Shown here: positions 11,817 to 23,308 of the stretch, piece after piece | Position numbering within the stretch: the stretch's first letter is position 1 | Layout of the letters: each line of letters starts with the position of its first letter | Source: Tenebrio molitor | Lineage: Eukaryota; Arthropoda; Insecta; Coleoptera; Tenebrionidae | Direction of reading: 5' to 3' | Assembly: GCF_963966145.1 (NCBI RefSeq) | Contig: NC_091052.1 | Span: 3,720,001-3,784,000, forward strand | Length of the DNA stretch: 64,000 bases | Notes under the pieces: model-generated | Database searches by the model: none | What the model was told of the DNA's origin: nothing | The model's input: only the letters and a program-made list of their open reading frames with translations | Program-made: the position numbers and the translations under genes

Positions 11817-12512
11817 ATGACTCGCTTGTATTTGTTTTTGTTAATTTTTCTATTAATAAAAAGTAATGTATGCCTGGAGCGCGAAATGACGGTCAACATA
11901 GAACCTAGACGAGAAGATTGTTTCTTCCAATCGGCAAAGCCAGGTGAAGTGATAGATTTTGAATATCAAGTGATAGATGGTGGCCACGGTGATTTAGATA
12001 TTACGTTTCATTTAGTGGATCCTACCGGTCGAATACTGGTGGCTGATTACAAGAAAAGCGAAAACAATCATCGCGCTGATGTGACTGTGGCAGGAGATCA
12101 CAAATTCTGTTTTGATAACACATTCAGCTCCTTCAATGTTAAGACTGTGTTTTTTGAATTAATTATAGAAGGAGATGATAATTCTGAGTGGGGAAGCGAA
12201 GAAAATATTGATTTGCAGGGACTCAGACCAGAGGATGTATATGAAATGAAAGTACAAGATATGCAGCAGATTATAGCTAATGTTAGGAATCATTTAACAA
12301 AAGTGCGCCATGTGCAGGATCTCTTAAAATCAGCAGAAGCTAGAGACAGAAATGTGGTAGAGGAGAATTTTTTTAAAGTTAACACATTTTCAATGATACA
12401 TTTATGTGCAATGCTTGTTGTTGGCTTTATTCAAGTTGTGATGCTCAAAAGTTTATTTGATGACAATTCTAAAGTTCATAAAATATGGAAGAATTTGAAT
12501 AATGCAAGATAG
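11817..12512 (+). CDS. p24 family cargo receptor, TMED1/TMED5-like
   Basis: Type I membrane protein of the early secretory pathway. p24 proteins cycle between ER and Golgi in COPII and COPI vesicles as heteromeric cargo receptors. Single exon, 231 residues. Residues 1-20 are a signal peptide (LYLFLLIFLLIKSNVC). A GOLD domain covers about 28-120, with its paired cysteines in DCFFQS and HKFCFDN. A coiled-coil region follows (about 145-185), then one transmembrane helix (about 190-212, SMIHLCAMLVVGFIQVVML). The cytosolic tail begins KSLFDDNSKV. The tail lacks a terminal KKXX signal but keeps the phenylalanine next to the membrane that COPII adaptors use in this family. The sequence fits the gamma subfamily (TMED1/5; opossum in Drosophila), but I cannot separate the paralogues with certainty. 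AATAAA is seen near 12647 and 12852. Confidence 0.9.
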   Translation: MTRLYLFLLIFLLIKSNVCLEREMTVNIEPRREDCFFQSAKPGEVIDFEYQVIDGGHGDLDITFHLVDPTGRILVADYKKSENNHRADVTVAGDHKFCFDNTFSSFNVKTVFFELIIEGDDNSEWGSEENIDLQGLRPEDVYEMKVQDMQQIIANVRNHLTKVRHVQDLLKSAEARDRNVVEENFFKVNTFSMIHLCAMLVVGFIQVVMLKSLFDDNSKVHKIWKNLNNAR

Positions 12513-12888
12513 TACTTTAAGTCTTACATAAAACTTTGTGTGTGTTGTTATTGAACTGATATAAATTATTTGATATTTCTTCCAGTACAGTGAATACAAA
12601 TATTTCATTGGTAGAAATATTCTTAAAATTATCAATCAAGTTTTAAGAATAAAACCAAAGCTAACTTAACTGTGCCATTATGTATGTGCTAGTCACATTT
12701 TTTTTTCTTTGAGGTAAAATCAAGATAAAGCAATAAGTACTTCATTTTTGTTATGTAATTTCTGTAAAAGTCAACATGTTTAACTTAAATGTTATGTTGT
12801 GCAGTTAATGAAAATAATATTGTAATATAATCACGTAATTGAATTTTACATAATAAATTGATTACACTTTTTATTAGGTTGATTTATT
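12513..12888. other. Convergent 3' ends of the p24 gene and NOP53
   Basis: AT-rich sequence shared by two convergent transcripts. Polyadenylation signals are visible on the plus strand near 12647 and 12852. TTTATT near 12882-12888 reads as a signal for the minus-strand gene. No coding sequence is seen. Confidence 0.5.
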
Positions 12889-14419
12889 TTATCTTGCTAC
12901 TGTTGAAATCCAATCCTCTTTATGTCCTGGTTTTGTGTAAATCTTGACTTTGCTTTTCTGTCTGTGTCTTCTAACAGAAGGTACAATAATATTTCGTTTT
13001 TGGAGACTTTTGAATCTGTCACTGAGTAAACTTCCTTCTTTTTTAAGGTTTCTTAAATTACCAGATATATCTGGCCCCATGTTGAATTCTAGTTCACTTT
13101 CTTCAAATTTAATTGCGCTCAAACGTTTTGGCTCTTTTTTCTTAAGCAATTGCATTTTTTTACGTTTTTCTTTAAGTATTTTCATTTTATTTTCATTCTT
13201 TTGAATTACTTTATTTAATGTTTTTAATTGATGGATATCTGTTACTTTCTTTTTTTCAATTTTTGCAGCTCTTCTCAGTAAATCCAATTTCATTTGTTCT
13301 TTTTGTTTACGGCGTTGTTGTAAGGTTTTCTTTATATTTTTTGTGGGTGGATTTATAGCTTTATACTCCTCATCACTATCAGTGTCAATATCTTGAGTTG
13401 ATTGCTGTGGTAAGCCCTGAGACATTTCTTTCAGCCATGCAGACTAAAAAATAAAAGAAATAAATCACACTGAATAAAAAAAAAAGTTATATATCTTACC
13501 TCTTTTTGATCAACAGTGACTTTGCTGAACATACCTTTTGTAACACGATTTAAATGTTTTTCTTCCTTAATAATTTTTAATTCTTTATCAGCAATAGCTT
13601 TAAGCAAGTCTTGATGATCATCAAAACTTGGATTATAAGACATGCCAGGATGTGGTGCCTCAATTGAGGGAAGAACACTTGTCTCATGTTTTGCAGGCCT
13701 TTTAACAGTTTTACTAGACTTTCCTGAACCCACTAAATTATGTTTTATAGTGTTACTAGCTAACCATTCATTTTTTTCATTACCACCATCTACAAGAAAT
13801 AATTATGTAATTTTTTTTTTTATTTAAAGAGCCAAATTATACCATCAATCCAAATATTTTCAGTAAACTCTCCCCTCTTAGGAGCACACTTTTTTTTGGT
13901 TTCATAAACTTGTCTATCATTAATTGCCTGTACTTCTCTATGTTTCAATATACCTTTAGCACGATTTTCAGCTTCCTTCTTTTTTATTAGATCATTTTTT
14001 CGTTCTTCTTTACTCCGAACGCGGTTTCTGCAATTATACAGTTTATACAATAAAACAAAATTACAGGTTTTCTTTTACCTTTTTTTTATTGGATCAGGAA
14101 CCTGTGTGTGTGGTTGTAATAATTCAAAACATCTTGGTGGTTTCAACAATTTCAATTTTTTCTGTTGTTTTAATGATAAGTCTTCAGAAGGCTTTGTTTC
14201 TATTTTGAACAATTCTTCATTGGTTAATGTGACCAGCGGAGGTCTAAAATTGTTTCAATTTTCATGGGAAATAAATGTGAATGCAAAAAATTACCCTAAA
14301 CGTTCTTCAAGACGTTTGTCTTCCAAAAATTCCTCAACATCACTTATATTTACATGTTTACGCCAAGAGATTTTATTTTTCTTCGAAACACGTTTCTTTT
14401 TTATACCGGACATCTTCAT
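12889..14419 (-). CDS. Nop53: Ribosome biogenesis protein NOP53 (GLTSCR2/PICT1)
   Basis: Nucleolar protein that recruits the exosome cofactor MTR4 to pre-60S particles and binds 5S RNP in mammals. Inferred exons are 14419-14295, 14243-14079, 14027-13843, 13789-13500 and 13443-12889, all in phase, giving 439 residues. The N-terminus has the family block SWRKHVNISDVEEFLEDKRL. The middle is strongly basic and helical (RRKQKEQMKLDLLRRAAKIE). The C-terminus carries the most conserved stretch, GNLRNLKKEGSLLSDRFKSL followed by QKRNIIVP. Two in-frame ATGs (14419 and 14413) are possible starts that differ by two residues; the first is used here. Confidence 0.92.
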
Positions 14420-15489
14420 TTTTTTTTTCAAACTGGTACAGTATTGAAGAGAACTCAAGAGAAGAATGCTTTCCACATGTCCTCTACAACATAACCTCAC
14501 AATTTTAACAATAAATTTAAGGTTATGAGTTCCGACCTTAAATTACCGGTAACCGGTATACCTGGTTGCCTATAAAAAGAATGTCCGAATGTCGCTCAGA
14601 AATGAAAACCTTGCGAATACAAGGTAAATACGTAAAATTAGAAATTTTGAGTGTCCCACACAAGTGTATATTATAAAATATTTTCTTTTTTGCATATCGT
14701 AATGAAAGTGGCACTTTTTTACACGCAAAATCGTAGTGAAAGTAGCACTTTTTTGTACGAAAAATCGTAGTGAAAATATAGTAGGTACTTTTTTGCATCA
14801 TTTTATTCCATCTCCTTGGAGATGATTGTCAAAGCATACCTAGTTTTTTTTTTTGTAAGTATATAAGATGTAAGATTTATAATTTTTTATAAATCCTTTT
14901 AGACCAAATTTCTCAACTTAGATTGATATGCAAAAAAATAGTGTGTACAACACGTTATGAAAGTCTTTTTTTCACTTATTTGCTTTCGGGCTACGCCCTC
15001 GTTAATCAATCTGCAAATTCGTGAAAAAAAGTATGACTTTCATAACTAGTTGTACAAATAATATTCCGAAATTCTCGTTTTGGCTTGCACTGGGATACGC
15101 GGTTTTGCTATATTTATCATGTAGGTGCGCGGCATTTCCAAATTATACACGACGCTCATTTCCCAAAAATATTTAAAATTGTTTAACTTATGAGCGATGA
15201 ATATACGATCTAATAAACAGCCTTGACATTATACACATCAGACATTGAATTAGACCTTTAACCTTTTAAATGTATGCTAATTCAATCTGATAAATTGAAC
15301 AGCTTACATGTGACATGTTTATTATTAAAACAAAATCAAAATTTAATGGACTTTATTGAAAAACATGTTGAACAAAACACTTTCAGATGCTATGTCATCT
15401 AAATTTACAAAATGAATCTGGATTATCACAAAAGTATGTAAGTTATAGTACAGAAAAACACTATGGCTAGTTTACAATCTACAATATAA
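14420..15489. other. Intergenic between NOP53 and Fer1HCH, holding a repeat copy
   Basis: Contains the NOP53 promoter, a copy of a repeat family shared with an ARH3 intron (about 14690-15056), and the Fer1HCH 3' end with a polyadenylation signal (TTTATT on the plus strand at 15352-15357). No coding sequence is seen; the open frame at 14538-14801 lies partly in the repeat. Confidence 0.55.
14690..15056. repeat. Interspersed repeat copy 1: three-unit tandem array plus terminal foldback
   Basis: The first part has three imperfect units of about 35 bases, each with a core like GTAGTGAAAGTAGCACTTTT (14695-14805). A variable AT-rich middle follows, then a foldback at 14944-15056. The foldback arms are TGTACAACACGTTATGAAAG and, in reverse complement, TGTACAACTAGTTATGAAAG, and its GC-rich centre reads CGGGCTACGCCCTCG. 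The same order of parts occurs at 22766-23093. Confidence 0.75.
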
Positions 15490-16348
15490 TTACAATTCAC
15501 CATTGAGCAGTTTCTTATCAAACAGGAATTCACCAAGTGCTCCATGTTTAGTCATGAACTTATCAAGTGTAGAAATCTTGCCAGCAATATCCCTTTGACC
15601 TGTGTATTGTTCTTCAAGGAATACCCCAGTCAAATAATCAACTAAATGATAATCATTGGGGCCAGGTTGATCTTCACATACTTTAACAACTCCTTTGATC
15701 TTCTTGGTAACAGTAGCTTCAAGTTGAAGAGCATCTTTTAAAGCTTCAACACCACTGTCCCATTGTGTTTTAGAAACGCCAATCTGAAATTGTCAATCCA
15801 CGTTTAAAATTCGCGGAACTTCTAGGGACTTTTTCGCTACCACATGACAGATGACAGACATTTCACGCCAATATGGTCATTTTAAAATTAATTGTATTCA
15901 ATTTTTAAAAAAACATGTTTTTGGGGCAAACTTACGTAAGTATCAATAAGATTGCTGACGTCAGAGATAAGTTCGCCTCTCATGAGAAGGTACGAAATCA
16001 ACTTAATGGCATGTTGACGTTCTTCAGATGCAGAATCAAAGAACATCTTTGCAAAACCTGGCCTATTGATGGTATCTTTGGAAAAATGGGCTCCCATCGC
16101 CAAATACTGCATCGCAGCGGAAAGTTCCGCTCGGATCTGGGTTCTCATGCTGTTGATGCATGAGCGCTTCATGTCAGTCCAGTTTGGGTCGGTCTTGATT
16201 TCTTGCTCTGTATGTGAACCTTTAAACATCCCAAAATAGAGTCTAAAACGCAGAAAAAGCAAAACAAAAACAACTCACATTGTAGCTGGTCGCCGTTGGC
16301 AAGGGCGAAAGTGCACAACAATAAAGTGGATGCGACTATTGCCTTCAT
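15490..16348 (-). CDS. Fer1HCH: Secreted ferritin heavy-chain subunit (Fer1HCH type)
   Basis: Ferroxidase subunit of the secreted insect ferritin that stores and transports iron. Coding exons are 16348-16279, 16219-15936 and 15783-15490, giving 215 residues. Residues 1-19 are a signal peptide (MKAIVASTLLLCTFALANG); insect ferritins enter the secretory pathway, unlike the cytosolic vertebrate ones. Ferroxidase-centre residues are present: Glu and Tyr in AELSAAMQYLAM, Glu-Glu...His in SEERQHAIKL, a later Glu in ALQLEATV, and Glu-Gln in FLEEQYTGQ. The ferritin-like four-helix bundle spans the mature chain. It is transcribed away from the light-chain gene, 472 bases apart. An iron-responsive element lies 73 bases upstream of the start, so translation is probably repressed by IRP when iron is low. 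A polyadenylation signal is 133 bases past the stop. Confidence 0.95.
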
Positions 16349-16820
16349 ATTGTTTTTATCGGTAATTAAGTGGAATGAACACAATTGTTTAACCGGTAAT
16401 ACGCGATCGTTCTTTAGTCTGCCTTTACACTCACTGGTGCAGAAGGTGACTATTCGAAAAAATCTAAATCACAAAGGAAATGGTAAACGCAGACTGATTT
16501 ACGCACTACAAAATACACTTTGATACCGCCTCCTTCTCAAAATATTCGAATGTCACTGGGGAATTATCTGCCCCTCCAGCCTTGACAAGGCACTTTCTTT
16601 GTTTTGGGGCATGCCAGAAATGCGCTGTGGTCTTCTGCGCCTGTTGTTAAAGCTCAAAATCGCACTTTTAGTGCGCATTAAAGAACAAAGTTCTGTTTTT
16701 TCCATTCTCTTGTGTTATTCGTGATTACGCTGGCGAGATACCAGGTATGTAGTTTGGTTTTTGCAGTATTTGGCAATGTTACGTTTAAGCTAGAATTTAT
16801 TTTATACACATTTAGGGATC
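16349..16820. promoter_or_regulatory. Divergent ferritin promoter and 5' UTRs
   Basis: Shared upstream region of the two ferritin genes. It contains the heavy-chain iron-responsive element (16422-16446, minus strand) and a non-coding 5' exon of the light-chain gene ending at 16744. The light-chain 5' UTR intron is inferred at 16745-16815 (CCAG/GTATGT to TTTAG/GGATC). A TGCGCAC on the minus strand near 16672 matches the metal-response core TGCRCNC, which may be chance. Confidence 0.65.
16422..16446 (-). promoter_or_regulatory. Iron-responsive element (IRE) in Fer1HCH 5' UTR
   Basis: Reading the minus strand, a CAGTGA loop is closed by a five-pair upper stem (TGCAC with GTGTA; one G-T pair). 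An unpaired C sits on the 5' side, followed by a lower stem of CCTT with AAGG. This is the full canonical IRE layout: C bulge, five pairs, six-base CAGTGN loop. It lies 73 bases before the start codon, a normal position for IRP-mediated translational repression. Confidence 0.93.
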
Positions 16821-18521
16821 ATGAAGGCAGTCACTGTTGTTCTTTTTGCGATCGTTGCCGTTGTGACGGCTCACGACTCATGCTACAAAGACGTCGATCA
16901 AGCATGTTCACAACCTAGTAGCAAACCAAGTGAGTATAATTTATTCCGTTTCGTGTAACAGCATTGTGATTTATCGCGTACCTCGGGAGACATTTAATTT
17001 AGTAACGATGAAACCATCGATATTCAATTAATTGTTATCGTTGTTATTGCAATGCTTTGACCCGACTTGTTGAATTGTACTTTCGTCAAATCTATTTTGG
17101 TTAAGATATCACATGTTGTGACCGATAATGCATTCTGTTTTCGACAACAGATGCGCACTACCCAGTACAAAACTGTTGTGTTTGTATGTAATCCCTCTTG
17201 ATTTGACAAACAATAACAAAATTGAAAATTACAATGTAAAATGAGGCCGGAAGCTACAAATTCACGACTTATCTGTCACTGATAATTTGACGCTCACTGC
17301 AGTAACCCGTGGACTCAAGGAAGTTAATACTGTCGGAGCAAAAAATGCTCCATTATCAAACGGTCGTAAATAGCATAAACTATCATGTTGAATGACATGA
17401 ATTGATCATTGACATTGGTAAATTAATTTTTTTGACATTTTGTTGACATGGGAATAATCAGGCAGGGATTTTTTTTTTATTTGTGACAGTCTAACACTCC
17501 AAATTTTGAAATGACATTGACGACCAGAATTTTTTGCTCGCGACAGTAGGTTAATCAATAAATTAATAAAATCCTGTTCAAAGATCTTTTGTAATTTGGT
17601 AATTGTTGAAGGCTATAACGATAAATATTTCGTATTAAATATATTTTGTTAATGCAATTCCAATTAAAGTAGGACAAAACAAAGTAGTAAAAAACCTTGA
17701 ACTGTAGATTAAGTTCCATTCAATCAAATAAAATTTAACATGTGTAAGTTTTTGACAAAAACAAATACATATTGTGTATTATATAGACAGATTCTTAAAT
17801 TATCTACAACCAATTAAAGAGTGTGGAAACGTTTAGGAAAATTGCACTGAAGTAAATTTAAACAGTGATATAAAGTTTCCCATTTTCATTAAGTAAAATT
17901 CTTTGAAGATATTTCTCTGATTACTACCCTCGACGTTAATTTCTAGGACTGAGTTCAGAACTGGTAGCATGTAACGCCACTTACGGCCACATAAACATCG
18001 TGATGAAAGACCTTGTCAATTTCGCTAACAGTCATATTGTCCGCTCGTTCGAGTACCTCTTGATGTCAACCCATTACGGCAATTATCAGAAGAACCGCGC
18101 CGGTTTTGAGAAGCTTTTCCGCGATCTGTCCGACTCCAAATGGGAGAATTCCATCGAAGTGATCAAACACATCACCACTCGTGGCGGTGTGATGGAATTC
18201 GTGCCACCGAAGTCGTTGAATGGTGTAGAGAAAACCAACAACATCTACGAATTGTACGAAATTCAAAGCGTCGCCAAAGCTTTAGACATGGAAAAACAAC
18301 TCGCACTGGAAGCTTTCGAAATCCACAAAGCGGCCAGCGGCAGGAGCGAGGGCAAGCACGATCCTGAGATTTCATCGTACGTTGAAAAGGAATTCGTTCA
18401 TGAGCACGCAAAGACCATTCGTAAACTTGCCGGTTACGTGTCGGACCTGAACTCGATGCTTAGTGGACCGGACGGGTCTCTGTCTTTGTTCCTGTTTGAT
18501 GAATATCTTCAGAAACAGTAA
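16821..18521 (+). CDS. Fer2LCH: Secreted ferritin light-chain subunit (Fer2LCH type)
   Basis: Light-chain partner of secreted insect ferritin, which supports iron nucleation and assembles with heavy chains in the 24-mer. Coding exons are 16821-16929 and 17947-18521, giving 227 residues; a 5' UTR intron lies at 16745-16815. Residues 1-17 are a signal peptide (MKAVTVVLFAIVAVVTA). The N-terminal extension has cysteines in DSCYKDVDQACSQ and SELVACNATYG, as in insect LCH chains, and NAT is a possible glycosylation site. The ferroxidase Glu-Glu...His block of the heavy chain is replaced (SDSKWENSIEVIKHI), as expected for a light chain. No iron-responsive element is seen in its 5' UTR. The first intron is 1 kb. 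AATAAA follows the stop closely (about 18531). Confidence 0.94.
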
Positions 18522-21500
18522 TTTGATTTAAATAAACATTTATGTAGAAATAGAAAAAAAACAGTTACTTCATTGTTATTTTTAAATAAAACCAATAATT
18601 GTGATAGGCATCAATTTTTTATTGTAAACTGTGTTGGTGATAAATAAAACAAATTCATCGTACTTGGGCATTTTTAATCGAAAATAACAATATCGTGCTG
18701 CTAATGGGCCATCAAGGTGTAGTTGACCCTATCCAATAGTCGCCCTTTTCACTGTTGTAAAATAGACGGGATTTAATGTACCGAGATAGAAGATGCGTCG
18801 CAATTATTCGAATTTACACGTAAAGAATTAAGAAAACGTTCATAACAGCAAAACTAATTAAATGGTGCAAATTACATATGATGTAAGTAAGTACGAGTAA
18901 ATGCATATATTTTTTTTTAAATACAAATATAAGTACAAAATTTTGTAACAATTCAAGGTGCTGATGTTGATTAATCTGATAGGCAGAAGGCATTCACCCA
19001 ATGCAACTACATTGTGTTAAACTGATAAAAAAAAGTGGCGACAGTTAGCACGGACTAAGATAATTTTTTCGTAACCAAATTAAACGACAAAAAAGACAAA
19101 AGAAGTTGTTAATGTATTTTATAATTTGTTTTTGAGTATTTAGCCTAAATAAACAGATGTTCGATTAATTGCAATCTGTTTTATTTCATTAATATACATT
19201 TTTGTATCAATCTTGTATAATATTTAATATACCTATTTAGTCATAAGTTCATTTTTTAAATGTGATCAAAAAAGGAAAACAATGGCGTTGTAAAGGTTTG
19301 TAAAAATGAACCCATCCTTCTTAACCATATTCATTATCTTAAATAAACTATTACAAATAACAAAGTATTAACTTTTGATTTTGGAGTTGTAAAAGGTATC
19401 AAGTTATTTTTACAAGGCACGGTAATTAGTACAATGTGCTGTAAAAATGGCTTATTCAGCATCCTAATCTAATTAGTATCAATACTGATTGTCTTGCTTG
19501 CGTTATTGTTATTATAATGTATTTGTTTTTTAAACTTGCTGAAAATTGCACAATAGTACATAGTGTGAAATCATGATATACCTATCGCAATTGTTTTTTT
19601 AGGCAAATTCATTTTAGGTGTTTACTCTACATTACAGATGTGTTTTCGTTTACTGGTTATTATAAACGTAGGTAGTCTCTACGATCGCGATCTTGATCAC
19701 GAAACATCTTTAGTTTTCATTAAAACCTTGTATATTGACGTGATTTTTAATGTGTTGCAAATTTTCCAAGTAAATTAATCATCATGGAAAGTACCGTTAC
19801 CCGTTGTAATAATAGATCTAATAGCTTCTTGCTCGTAACTGATCTTGTATGATACAATCCATCTAGATAATAATTTCCATTACAAATTTTAATAAATAAA
19901 AAGAGTGTCTTGCAGGTGTTTAAAATAATAAAAATGTACCTACCTACTTTAAATTACATTTAATGATAGGAAATGAACATGTTTAATATTTTACCTAATC
20001 TGTAATACGTGACAGATTCAAGATGTAGATAGTGTTCAGTACAACTCTATTTTTTTGTTTTCGTGGAGCAGCTAATGGAACTGTTGATTTCAAGTACTTT
20101 TCTATTCGTCTATTGTTGTGTTGTGCAAGCTTAACAGTCGTCCGTGATAAAAAAAATACACTCGATATAGTATCTACTTGTTCGAATATACCTGTACCCT
20201 GTACTGCCTTTAATGTTTTTTAACTCAATGGAAATGTTCCAAAGAGAAAAAAATATCTTCATTTTGAGATAATTCCAAACTTATTTCACAAATAAAAAAT
20301 ACTCCATACAGCAAAAAACTAATAATATGAATGATCACTGGACAGTATGTCTTTTAATTTATATTTATCAATATAATACAATTATGGAACTTTCGTTTTC
20401 TATTATTTTTTATGGGTAAATATTTGATTAACAATGTGTTACATAGATATAGTAAAAAACACACCATTATTGACAGAATTATTTATTTTATAGTGCTGAT
20501 AAATTAAAAAATTGATTTACAAGATTTTATTTTTAGATTTGAAATTTGAGCATTATTGTGCCAAGAACGTTTTGAAAATAAATTTCTTGTGAACCGTAGT
20601 GACGTGGAACTTTCTAGACGAATATTTTTTTCAAGGCGAGCACTTATATGGTGGCATACACCATAATTATATTTCTCTTAATTTATTTTGTTATCTGTTG
20701 TTCACAGAAACATCGCCATTGTCTAGTCGAAATGTTGTATTTTGGTCAATAACATGATGTCATCTACCAAGTCCACAACATTTACTTGGCAAGGTGATAA
20801 GAAATATATTCACAAATTGAACTACAATTATTTCTAAAATAAAACAAAATTTTATTTTATTCATATTCGTTGAGACTGCACTTTGTTGTTGGTTTCAAAG
20901 GCTTTCCCAGAAATGTGATATTACAGATGATAATGACACATCACGTGCAGATTAATCAGTGTCCGGTATAAAACAATTCCCAATAACAATTTTTCTATTC
21001 ACGCATTCACCATTTTGTGTGGCAACAAAAATAAGTTCCAATAATTTTATTATGGGCATGTTTCAAAACTAATAATGCGCAAAAAGTACATACGTCTCTT
21101 TTTTCCAATCAGACAAAAATTAATTGTTATTGATAATTTATTATCACGCATTATTTAACTGTTTAAAGTGTTGACCTGTATGCAACCCAAAATACACGAC
21201 AATAACAATCCTGCGGAAAACATTTTTCCTTTTCAAATCAATTTTCAATGATATTGCCAATTTCTCCTTTAATATTTTTAAAATAAAAAAACAGAAAAAA
21301 CAGTATTTGTTTACAATTAAATACTATTGTTAAATATCATATTTTATACATACTTATAATTCTCCTTTAAAAGACACAGATCACATGTTAAAAGATTTGT
21401 TAGATTCGTGCAAAAATACAGAAAAACAGGGCCTTTTTGTTTGTTTTTTTTTTTCAAATTTACTTTTTAACTTTACTTTTAATAATTGTAAAGATTCTTG

Positions 21501-21740
21501 AAAGATTTTTTAATTCCACTCGTTCTACATTCCATTACTTTTCGCCGTAACGATGATTGGGTTTGTTAGCATAGGTAAATTGCAAATTAATTTGACTCCA
21601 TTACGTTAACATTTTGTTACATAATTCAGATAAACATTAGTTCTAAATTTATGCAGATTTTTTCCAAAGTTTATTTTTATTTACATTATACAACAGAATA
21701 CAGTGTTTTAGGTTAAGTTGGTTTACCGCAATATTTTTTT
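18522..21740. other. Intergenic region between Fer2LCH and the ARH3 gene
   Basis: About 3.2 kb of AT-rich DNA. The first 100 bases are the Fer2LCH 3' end. A short palindrome, AAATAAACAGAT with ATCTGTTTTATTT, lies at about 19148-19186. I see no gene, RNA gene or long repeat; the 63-codon open frame at 20032-20223 has no recognisable features. Confidence 0.45.
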
Positions 21741-23308
21741 ATGTCGAACATCATAAAACACATCAAAATGTCGAAAATCGATATCAATTTATTGAAAAGT
21801 AAGTTCAGGGGCTCTTTACTGGGATCACTATTGGGCGATTGTCTTGGTGCCCCGTACGAAGGTGATAGGGTGACATCAGGTGATAAAATAATTATTCAGA
21901 AATATTTTGATACCTTGGAATCTCCTGAATTAAAAGGTGAATTTTTTGTTGTCATTTACGAAAATCACTAAAAGAAACTTTCAGGGCCTATTAGATGTTA
22001 CACAGATGATACGGCAATGATGAAGTCTGTTGCAAAGTGTCTTATTGATAAACCTGAAGTCGATTATAAATACATGGCGAAATTATTTGTTAAGGAATAT
22101 TTTTCAGAACCAAATCGCGGATATGGCCAAAGTGTCGTTGACGTATTTAGTAAACTGAGAAAATCAAAGTTCGATGATATCTACAAACCAGCCAGTGAAC
22201 AGTTTTCAGGAAGCGGTTCTTTTGGCAACGGGGGTGCAATGCGGATAGCCCCCGTTGCCTTATATTTTTATAACAATTATGAAGCTATGATTGATACAGC
22301 AAAAAAATCAACACAAATCACACATACTAATACTCTGGGGGTTAATGGTGCTGTTTTACAATGCATAGCTGTCCATCAAGCTTTATTTTATGATTGTAAG
22401 GAACTGATAAAACCTGAAGAATTTTCAAATGAAATTATTAAGAAAATAAGAGCAGTAGAAAAAGAGAATGATGATGGGTGAATTTTGTTCTTAAGCAGAG
22501 GCGTGAATTGCTAGAATAATAAATACATATTTACAGACTTGGCATTGACGATTTTAATCCGTACGAGGATAAAATGAAGACAGTCCAATCTTTTCTTAAC
22601 ATAAAATATCACGACGAGTTAGATGAAGAAGTGGCACAAAATTTGGGAAATTCTATTGGTGCTTATGAATCAGTCCCCACTGCCATTTACTGCTTTTTAA
22701 GGGCACTCAATGAAATTCCCACGATCAATGTGAGTCCACTAATTAATAAAACGAAAATGTGTAATTTTTTTGCACATTGATTATGAAAGTTGACTTTTTT
22801 TCAACGAGAAGTAATGAAAGTAGTACTTTTTTTAATGAAAAAATGTAATGAAAGTACTTTTTTAAATCATTTTGTTCAATTCATTGTCAAAGAATACCTG
22901 CAATGCATTTTTGTTTGCTTTTTTATTTTACATCAATCTTAGGCCAATTTCTCAACTTGCAAAAAAATGTCGTGTACAACATGTTATGAAAGTCTCTTTT
23001 TTCACTCATTTGCTTGATTAACTCGGGCTCCGACCTCGTTAATCAAACTGCAAATTCATGAAAAAACGTATGACTTTCATAACTAGTTGTACAATATATT
23101 ATTTCAGAATAACAACATCTTCAGAAGAACTATTCAATATGCAGTTACTTTGGGTGGAGATACTGATACAATTGCATGTATGGCAGGTGCTATTGCAGGA
23201 GCATATATGGGCGAGGAAGCTGTTAATAAATACATGGGCAAACAATGTGAAGGTTACCAAGAAATTATTGAAATGGCCGACAATTTATATGCGGCTTGTG
23301 TCAAGTAA
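21741..23308 (+). CDS. Adprs: ADP-ribosylhydrolase ARH3 type (ADPRS/ADPRHL2)
   Basis: Removes ADP-ribose from serine and degrades poly(ADP-ribose) during DNA-damage recovery, using two magnesium ions. Inferred exons are 21741-21936, 21985-22477, 22537-22729 and 23108-23308, in phase, giving 360 residues from the first ATG or 351 from the ATG at 21768, which has the better context. The N-terminal FRGSLLGSLLGDCLGAPYEG supplies the catalytic Glu. CYTDDTAM is the first metal-binding block and GSGSFGNGGAMRIAP is a conserved loop. LGGDTDTIACM is the second metal-binding block, in the last exon. All key residues are present, so the enzyme should be active. The 378-base third intron carries a copy of the interspersed repeat also found at 14690-15056, and the splice sites flank it cleanly. 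Confidence 0.93.
22766..23093. repeat. Interspersed repeat copy 2 (inside ARH3 intron 3)
   Basis: Same order of parts as 14690-15056. Three tandem units have cores such as GTAATGAAAGTAGTACTTTT (22778-22870), then comes an AT-rich middle. The foldback at 22973-23093 has arms TGTACAACATGTTATGAAAG and, in reverse complement, TGTACAACTAGTTATGAAAG, with a GC-richer centre (ACTCGGGCTCCGACCTCG) nested in a GATTAAC/GTTAATC pair. It fills most of the intron, and its right edge lies 14 bases before the last exon. Confidence 0.75.

Noticed and set aside
20032..20223. 63-codon plus-strand ORF in the Fer2LCH/ARH3 gap
   Set aside because: Hydrophobic and cysteine-rich by composition but without signal peptide pattern, splice partner or family match.
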